Shown piece after piece: positions 6,181 to 10,043 of a stretch of DNA of 10,043 nt (positions within the stretch are counted from its first letter, which is position 1; each line of letters opens with the position of its first letter). A model generated the notes under the pieces. It searched no databases and was not told the DNA's origin. It worked only from the letters and a program-made list of their open reading frames with translations. Origin of the DNA: Pseudomonadota bacterium (GTDB lineage: Bacteria; Pseudomonadota; Gammaproteobacteria; Acidithiobacillales; Acidithiobacillaceae); contig JAKAVW010000088.1 in NCBI GenBank assembly GCA_021827445.1, forward strand, positions 1-10,043, written 5' to 3'. The position numbers and the translations under genes are program-made.

Positions 6181-7509
6181 GTGGTCAGGAAGCCCGGTGA
6201 GCGTTCCACGCGGCGGCAGTTCCTGCGACAGGCGGCGCTGGGTGGCGTATTGCTGGGTGGCTGGAAGATGGCCGCCGCCGCGCAACTCCGCGCGCTGCGG
6301 GTTGGCCGCTACCAGCAGGGTGTGCGGCTGGTCTTTGATCTCGATCGGCCTTTGAGCGCTGCACCGGTGATCCATAGCGTGGGTGAGGTGCTGCATATCG
6401 AGTTGCCGGGGATAGAGCATGGGCTTCATCGTCCCGTAGTGCCGGCGCTGGGTCCCCTGCAAGGCGGTGCGGAGATGAATGAAAGCGCCGCCGGGTTGGT
6501 GCTGCGTTTGCCCTTACGGGAAGCGGTGCGCTGGCGCAGTTTTTCTCTGGGTCCCGATGGGCGTGCCGCACATCGCCTGGTGCTGGATTTGATACCGCTC
6601 GCGACAACCGCCGTAGAATCCTCCCGTCGGCGGTCGGTCGCCAGGGTAGGGCGACCCATTGTGATCTGCCTGGATCCCGGTCACGGCGGCCATGATCCGG
6701 GCGCCATCGGCGCCCAGGGGACCCGCGAAAAGGATGTGGTGCTGGATGTCGGCTTGTCGCTGGCCCAACTGGTCCGCAGCACCCCCGGAATGCGTCTGGT
6801 CATGACCCGCAACACGGATCGCTATGTGCCGCTCATGGATCGCATGCATTTGGGCCTGGAGCAGCGCGCCGACCTCTTCGTCTCCATTCATGCCGATGCC
6901 TTCCCGGAGCGTGCGGTGCGGGGCTCGACGGTATGGGCGCTATCGGCGACGGGGGCGAGTAATGCGGCGGCACGCTGGCTGGCCAAAACACAGAATGCCG
7001 CCGATCCCCTCCTTGGTGATGTACAGTCGGGAATTCACGATCCCATGCTCAATGCGGTGCTCATCAATATGACCCAGACGGCGGCCATGAACTCGGCGGC
7101 GGCCGCGGCGGCGGTCATGATTCGCGGGTTGGCCGGAGTCGAGGATTTGCACAATGCCGCCGTGCAGCACGCCAATTTCGTGGTGCTGCGTGCCCCGGAT
7201 GTGCCTTCCATGCTGGTGGAGACCGCCTTTATTTCCAATCCGGAAGAGGAACAGCGCCTGCGCGATCCGGATTTTCGCCAGCTCCTCGCGCGCACCATGC
7301 ACGATGCGGTTGTTGCCCATTTTGTGAAGGCGCCGCCTGCGGATAGTGCCTGGTCGGCGACGCGGCATGTGCTGCGCAAAGAGGAAAATCTGGCGGATGT
7401 GGCGCGCCGTTACGGGCTGAGCGTGGAGGCCTTGCGTCTGGCCAATCATTTGCCGCGCGGCGAAGGCCAGCCCGGAGTACCTCTGCATGTGCCCATTATG
7501 GGAGCTTGA
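6181..7509 (+). CDS. N-acetylmuramoyl-L-alanine amidase, AmiB/AmiC type, Tat-exported, with LysM
   Basis: This enzyme cleaves the bond between MurNAc and L-Ala in peptidoglycan during cell separation and acts in the periplasm. From GTG 6181 it has 442 residues. A twin-arginine signal comes first (S-T-R11-R12-Q-F-L, then a hydrophobic stretch to about A34). An AMIN domain for septal targeting follows at about 38-135, then Amidase_3 at about 159-380 and a C-terminal LysM module at about 396-439. Zinc and catalytic residues are visible: H168 in D-P-G-H-G-G, E183 in R-E-K-D, H237 in S-I-H-A-D and E347 in V-E-T-A-F. The insert at about 245-325, with an Ala-rich helix, matches the autoinhibitory segment released by EnvC/NlpD-type activators. 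A LysM tail is the AmiB pattern, while Tat export is the AmiA/AmiC pattern. It starts 46 bases after trxC, an unusual neighbour, as amiB usually lies by tsaE and mutL. Confidence 0.93.
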   Translation: MVRKPGERSTRRQFLRQAALGGVLLGGWKMAAAAQLRALRVGRYQQGVRLVFDLDRPLSAAPVIHSVGEVLHIELPGIEHGLHRPVVPALGPLQGGAEMNESAAGLVLRLPLREAVRWRSFSLGPDGRAAHRLVLDLIPLATTAVESSRRRSVARVGRPIVICLDPGHGGHDPGAIGAQGTREKDVVLDVGLSLAQLVRSTPGMRLVMTRNTDRYVPLMDRMHLGLEQRADLFVSIHADAFPERAVRGSTVWALSATGASNAAARWLAKTQNAADPLLGDVQSGIHDPMLNAVLINMTQTAAMNSAAAAAAVMIRGLAGVEDLHNAAVQHANFVVLRAPDVPSMLVETAFISNPEEEQRLRDPDFRQLLARTMHDAVVAHFVKAPPADSAWSATRHVLRKEENLADVARRYGLSVEALRLANHLPRGEGQPGVPLHVPIMGA

Positions 7510-7537
7510 CTCGCCATGGCGGGCGCCTGGGTGATTA

Positions 7538-7546
7538 TGTTATAAC
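7538..7546 (+). promoter_or_regulatory. Possible extended -10 promoter for the hemolysin III gene
   Basis: The bases TGTTATAAC match an extended -10 element (TGn followed by TATAAC, 5 of 6 to TATAAT). No good -35 box is seen 16-18 bases upstream, as is common for extended -10 promoters. Transcription would begin near 7553, about 30 bases before the chosen start codon. Confidence 0.4.
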
Positions 7547-7583
7547 TGACCGACCGAGTGGTATGGAGCGGAATGGCGGAAAG

Positions 7584-8240
7584 ATGATGGAACAAAACCC
7601 AGGCGGTATGGTGCGGGATCAAACCCGCATCGAGGAATGGATCAACAGTCTGCTGCATGGCGCGGGCGTGGTCGGCGCTCTGCTGGTTTTCATTCTGTGG
7701 CTGGTCGGCGCGGGTCTCCACAGCACCCGTCTTGCGGTAGCCAGTGTCAGCATATTTGTGGTCACCATCGTGATGCTGTACGGGGCTTCGACCATCTACC
7801 ACATTCTGCCGTCGGGGCGACTTAAAAGGGCCTTTCAGTTGGTGGACCGCTCTGCCATCTATCTTCTCATTGCGGGCACCTACACCCCGGTGACGCTGAT
7901 GGTGCTTCATGACCCGTGGGGTTGGGTCCTGCTGGCCATGGAGTGGGGTCTGGCAGCGCTGGGCATTACCCTGCTGGCGGTGGGCGGGACGCGCATTCAA
8001 TCGGTTTCGCTCTGGCTGTATCTCCTCATGGGCTGGCTGGCGATCTTTGCCGCCGTGCCGCTCTATGATGCCGCGCCTGGCTGGTTTTTATGGTGGCTGG
8101 CTGGTGGCGGGCTGGCTTATACCGTGGGTGTCCTCTTTTTTCTGCTGGATCGCTGGAAATATTTTCATTCCATCTGGCACGTTTTTGTCATTGCGGGTAC
8201 CGCGCTGCAATTCTGGGCGATTCTGCAGTATGCCGGCTGA
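7584..8240 (+). CDS. Hemolysin III / TrhA family (PAQR-like) membrane protein
   Basis: This is a seven-helix integral membrane protein of 218 residues, close to E. coli YqfA/TrhA (219). The family marks are present in order: E18-x2-N21-S-x2-H25 before TM1, G-A-S69-T-I-Y-H73, then 'RSAIYLLIAGTYTP', and H195-x3-H199 near the end. The Ser and His positions correspond to the metal-binding residues of the PAQR superfamily. TrhA proteins have been tied to membrane lipid and fluidity homeostasis, and the old name 'hemolysin' comes from heterologous expression. The frame is open back to 7506. ATG 7584 is preferred because it follows the GGCGGAAAG purine stretch and gives the usual length; 7563, 7587 and 7608 remain possible. 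It stands alone between the amidase and the tRNA, probably with its own promoter. Confidence 0.88.
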   Translation: MMEQNPGGMVRDQTRIEEWINSLLHGAGVVGALLVFILWLVGAGLHSTRLAVASVSIFVVTIVMLYGASTIYHILPSGRLKRAFQLVDRSAIYLLIAGTYTPVTLMVLHDPWGWVLLAMEWGLAALGITLLAVGGTRIQSVSLWLYLLMGWLAIFAAVPLYDAAPGWFLWWLAGGGLAYTVGVLFFLLDRWKYFHSIWHVFVIAGTALQFWAILQYAG

Positions 8241-8258
8241 TTGCGCGCCCGCCTATTC

Positions 8259-8286
8259 TTGCCTTTTTGACGAAAACGCCTATAAT
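8259..8286 (+). promoter_or_regulatory. Sigma-70 promoter of the tRNA-Glu gene
   Basis: The -35 box TTGCCT (8259-8264) and a perfect -10 box TATAAT (8281-8286) are 16 bases apart. The following bases, CTGCCCGC, form a GC-rich discriminator of the kind seen at stringently controlled stable-RNA promoters. The start would lie near 8293, only about four bases before the mature tRNA. A TTGACG at 8267-8272 is too close to the -10 box to be the -35. Confidence 0.75.
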
Positions 8287-8296
8287 CTGCCCGCTT

Positions 8297-8372
8297 GCTC
8301 CCATCGTCTAGTGGTCTAGGACACTGGCCTCTCACGTCGGTAACAGGGGTTCGAACCCCCTTGGGAGCACCA
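8297..8372 (+). tRNA. tRNA-Glu, anticodon CUC
   Basis: This 76-base tRNA has an encoded CCA end. The 7-bp acceptor stem is GCTCCCA with TGGGAGC (8297-8303 and 8362-8368), with discriminator A8369. The D arm GTC/GAC has canonical G18-G19. The anticodon loop CTCTCAC (8329-8335) gives CTC at 8331-8333, reading GAG. The T arm AGGGG/CCCCT carries loop TTCGAAC. The D arm, the four-base variable loop and the overall sequence closely follow bacterial tRNA-Glu. The anticodon stem carries two U-G/G-U wobble pairs (8325-8339 and 8327-8337), which makes it weaker than usual. A second tRNA-Glu with UUC must exist elsewhere to read GAA. Confidence 0.96.
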
Positions 8373-8413
8373 CTTTATTTCTCTCTGAATCGTCCCATTC
8401 CGAATGCTGCGGG

Positions 8414-8438
8414 CCGGCCATGCGCGGAGCGTGGCCGG
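8414..8438 (+). other. Strong inverted repeat between tRNA-Glu and dapA
   Basis: CCGGCCA (8414-8420) pairs with TGGCCGG (8432-8438). Inside, CGC (8423-8425) pairs with GCG (8429-8431) around a GGA loop, with a two-base bulge. The ten-pair GC-rich hairpin has no T-run after it, so it is not a classic intrinsic terminator. It could be an RNA-processing or pausing hairpin behind the tRNA, a REP-like palindrome, or a partial terminator. Confidence 0.6.
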
Positions 8439-8454
8439 TGCGGGTGATTCTTGC

Positions 8455-8479
8455 CTTGCCAAGCCCGCCGTCGGGCAAG
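8455..8479 (+). other. Second inverted repeat in the dapA leader
   Basis: CTTGCC (8455-8460) pairs with GGCAAG (8474-8479). An alternative inner pairing is GCCCG (8463-8467) with CGGGC (8472-8476) around CCGT. The two foldings share bases and exclude one another in part, so a switch between them is possible. No T-run follows. The element ends about 46 bases before the dapA start. Confidence 0.5.
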
Positions 8480-8485
8480 TACCAT
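8456..8485 (+). promoter_or_regulatory. Weak candidate promoter for dapA
   Basis: TTGCCA (8456-8461, 5 of 6 to consensus) and TACCAT (8480-8485, 4 of 6) are 18 bases apart. They would start a transcript near 8492 with a leader of about 34 bases. The match is modest and overlaps the second inverted repeat, so the tRNA promoter may instead drive dapA by readthrough. Confidence 0.25.
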
Positions 8486-8525
8486 CCCTAGCAGAAAAGG
8501 CATGCGTTAAAGCAGGAGCTGGATC

Positions 8526-9401
8526 ATGTTTCATGGCAGTATGGTAGCTTTGGTGACGCCCATGCGGGCGGATGGCGTGGTGGATGACACGGCGCTCCGC
8601 GATCTGGTGGAGTGGCACATCGCCGAAGGAACGCACGCGCTGGTCGCCGTCGGCACCACGGGAGAATCCGCCACCCTAGAAATGAGGGAGCATGTGGCGG
8701 TGATTCGGACGGTCGTGGCACAGACCAAAGGGCGTATCCCGGTGATCGCCGGAACCGGGGCCAACGCGACCCAAGAGGCCATAGAACTCACCCGCGCGGC
8801 CATGGAAGTCAAGGCCGATGCCGCCCTGCTGGTTTCCCCCTATTACAATAAACCCACTCAGGAAGGCCTGTTCCAGCACTATTCGGCGGTCATTGAGCAG
8901 TGCCACTTTCCCATTATTCTCTATAACGTCCCTGGTCGCACCGCCGGGGATATTTTGCCCGAGACGGTAGCGCGTCTGGCGCCGCGTGCCAATATTGTCG
9001 GCATCAAAGAAGCGAGCGGCAAAGTCGAACGGGTTGCTGAGATTCTGGCCTTGTGCGGGGATCAGATGCAGGTATACAGCGGCGATGATGGTGCCGCCAT
9101 CGCGGCCATGGCATTGGGTGCGCGCGGCGTGATCTCGGTCACCGCCAATGCGGCGCCCCGGCTGATGGCGCGAATGTGCGATCTGGCGCTGGCGGGTGAC
9201 TTTGTGGGCGCCCGCGCGGTCAACACGCAACTGGTGGGGTTACACCGGGATCTCTTTCTGGAGTCCAACCCCATCCCGGTCAAATGGGCCTTGCACGAAA
9301 TGGGCCGCATGGGGCCTGCGCTGCGTCTGCCCCTGACCCCTTTTGCGTCTGTTTATCATGAGCGTCTGCGCGACAGTTTGCGCCAGGCGCAGTGTATCTA
9401 A
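8526..9401 (+). CDS. dapA: 4-hydroxy-tetrahydrodipicolinate synthase
   Basis: DapA condenses pyruvate with aspartate semialdehyde, the first committed step of the diaminopimelate/lysine pathway that feeds peptidoglycan and protein synthesis in the cytoplasm. The 291-residue TIM barrel has all the key residues at E. coli numbering: G43-T44-T45-G-E (carboxylate binding and proton relay), Y133 in L-Y-N-V-P-G-R-T, and the Schiff-base lysine K161 in G-I-K-E-A-S-G. The stretch 'YYNKPTQEG' is also typical. AGGAG (8514-8518) lies seven bases before the ATG. It follows tRNA-Glu after 153 bases and precedes bamC by 37 bases, as in E. coli where dapA and bamC are cotranscribed. Length and residues are normal, so it should be active. 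Confidence 0.98.
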   Translation: MFHGSMVALVTPMRADGVVDDTALRDLVEWHIAEGTHALVAVGTTGESATLEMREHVAVIRTVVAQTKGRIPVIAGTGANATQEAIELTRAAMEVKADAALLVSPYYNKPTQEGLFQHYSAVIEQCHFPIILYNVPGRTAGDILPETVARLAPRANIVGIKEASGKVERVAEILALCGDQMQVYSGDDGAAIAAMALGARGVISVTANAAPRLMARMCDLALAGDFVGARAVNTQLVGLHRDLFLESNPIPVKWALHEMGRMGPALRLPLTPFASVYHERLRDSLRQAQCI

Positions 9402-9438
9402 ATCTTCTCGCGCCTGGTCGCGTTTATTGGAGTCTTGC

Positions 9439-10043
9439 ATGCGCCGTTACGTAGCTCTCGCCGTGGTTGCCAGTCTGGGTTTGGGGGGGTGTTCCTACAT
9501 TCCCTTCTTCAAGTCTAATAGTGGCCCGAAATACCAGGATTCCAAGGTGATGAAACCCCTGGCGGTACCGCCGGACCTGCTGGCTCGGGTGCCGCAACCG
9601 GGGGCTACCATACCGGGTGGGGCGGTGACCTCCGGCACGTTATCGACGACCAGTGCATCCGGTGGCTACGGGCTGTTTCAGCCCAGCGAGACGACCGGGC
9701 AGCAGCCGGTGGAAGAAAAAACGCTGCCCGGTGTCAGCGCGCAGATTCTGGGTAGCGGTGCGGATTTACGTTTGCGCACGACCGCGAAGCCCGCGCAGAT
9801 TTGGGCGGCACTGAGAGCGACGCTGGCGGCAGACAAGACCACGGTGGCGAAATTCTCTGCGGAGCAGGGCGAACTGATCACGCACTGGCGGGATTTCCGC
9901 AGCGGTCTGGCCTTCGTGCTGGGGAGCACCGTGGCGCCTACCCATCGGGAGCAATACACCTTTCATTTGAGTACTGGCGGACATGGGGCGGAAATTCTGA
10001 CGATACAGCAGGATCGCGTCTGGAATAACCCTGACGGCGGCAG
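9439..10043 (+). CDS. bamC: BamC-like outer membrane assembly lipoprotein (3' end outside window)
   Basis: The open frame runs from ATG 9439 to the window edge (201 codons plus two bases). It starts with a lipoprotein signal and lipobox L15-G-G-C18. Then follows the region Y-x2-S-K-V-M-K-P-L-A-V-P-P-D-L, which matches the conserved N-terminal 'PL-VPPDL' segment of BamC/NlpB that contacts BamD. A Gly/Ser/Thr-rich linker leads to a folded domain with 'AQIWAALRATL' and 'WRDF', resembling the first helix-grip domain of BamC. BamC is an accessory lipoprotein of the BAM complex that inserts beta-barrel proteins. GGAG (9429-9432) is six bases before the start. Its place directly behind dapA is the E. 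coli order and strengthens the call. The second helix-grip domain lies beyond the window. Confidence 0.87.
   Translation, partial: MRRYVALAVVASLGLGGCSYIPFFKSNSGPKYQDSKVMKPLAVPPDLLARVPQPGATIPGGAVTSGTLSTTSASGGYGLFQPSETTGQQPVEEKTLPGVSAQILGSGADLRLRTTAKPAQIWAALRATLAADKTTVAKFSAEQGELITHWRDFRSGLAFVLGSTVAPTHREQYTFHLSTGGHGAEILTIQQDRVWNNPDGG

Noticed and set aside
7512..7521. Palindrome CGCCATGGCG after the amidase stop
   Set aside because: It is too short for a stable hairpin, with no usable loop and no T-run, so it is not a terminator.
7506..7583. Upstream extension of the hemolysin III frame
   Set aside because: The extra residues are polar and unlike the family, the candidate promoter lies inside, and the length from 7584 equals the family length.
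8267..8272. TTGACG as the -35 box of the tRNA promoter
   Set aside because: It is only eight bases from TATAAT. TTGCCT at 8259 has a workable 16-base spacer.
8373..8525. Lysine riboswitch (L box) in front of dapA
   Set aside because: The spacer is short and I cannot find the conserved multi-helix core of the L box. Only two local hairpins are visible.
9409..9428. Terminator between dapA and bamC (CGCG stem followed by TTTATT)
   Set aside because: The stem has only four pairs and the T-run is broken. Close spacing and synteny favour cotranscription.
1..10043. CRISPR arrays, insertion sequences, phage genes or integration sites
   Set aside because: No repeated spacer pattern, transposase, integrase, or duplicated tRNA end is visible, and all genes are of ordinary chromosomal families.

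Overview
The window looks like chromosomal DNA of a GC-rich proteobacterium on the gamma/beta side. Support comes from a BamC-type lipoprotein gene behind dapA, a YibN-type rhodanese next to a GrxC-type glutaredoxin, a TrxC-type thioredoxin, and a tRNA gene that encodes its own CCA. The mix of a sulfurtransferase, thiol redox proteins and an RND pump fits an acidophilic sulfur or iron oxidiser such as Acidithiobacillus. That genus is an inference from gene content and has not been checked. All recognised genes lie on the + strand.

Positions 1-4725 hold a tripartite RND efflux system: the 3' part of a TolC-like outer-membrane channel gene, a lipoprotein periplasmic adaptor, and an RND permease of about 1,091 residues. 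The three genes overlap by 4 and 8 bases. The permease keeps one transmembrane aspartate, but the usual second Asp is Gly and the usual Lys is Arg.

Positions 4732-6134 hold four small redox or sulfur genes that follow with gaps of only 3 to 27 bases: a DUF2892 membrane protein, a membrane-anchored rhodanese like YibN, a glutaredoxin like GrxC, and a thioredoxin like TrxC with an N-terminal zinc ribbon. After 46 bases comes an AmiB/AmiC-type cell-wall amidase (6181-7509) with Tat signal, AMIN, Amidase_3 and LysM parts. No clear terminator is visible between 1 and 7509, so efflux, thiol/sulfane-sulfur handling and peptidoglycan cleavage may share one transcript.

Positions 7538-8240 carry a hemolysin III (TrhA) family membrane protein behind a possible extended -10 promoter. 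A promoter with a GC-rich discriminator then drives a tRNA-Glu with CUC anticodon (8297-8372). A 153-base spacer with two strong inverted repeats separates the tRNA from dapA (8526-9401). dapA is followed after 37 bases by bamC, which runs off the window. The dapA-bamC order is the one seen in E. coli.

Most of the window is orthodox housekeeping or envelope biology. The parts most worth checking are the coupling of the RND pump to a sulfur/thiol gene set, the altered proton-relay residues of the pump, and the tRNA-Glu/dapA junction.
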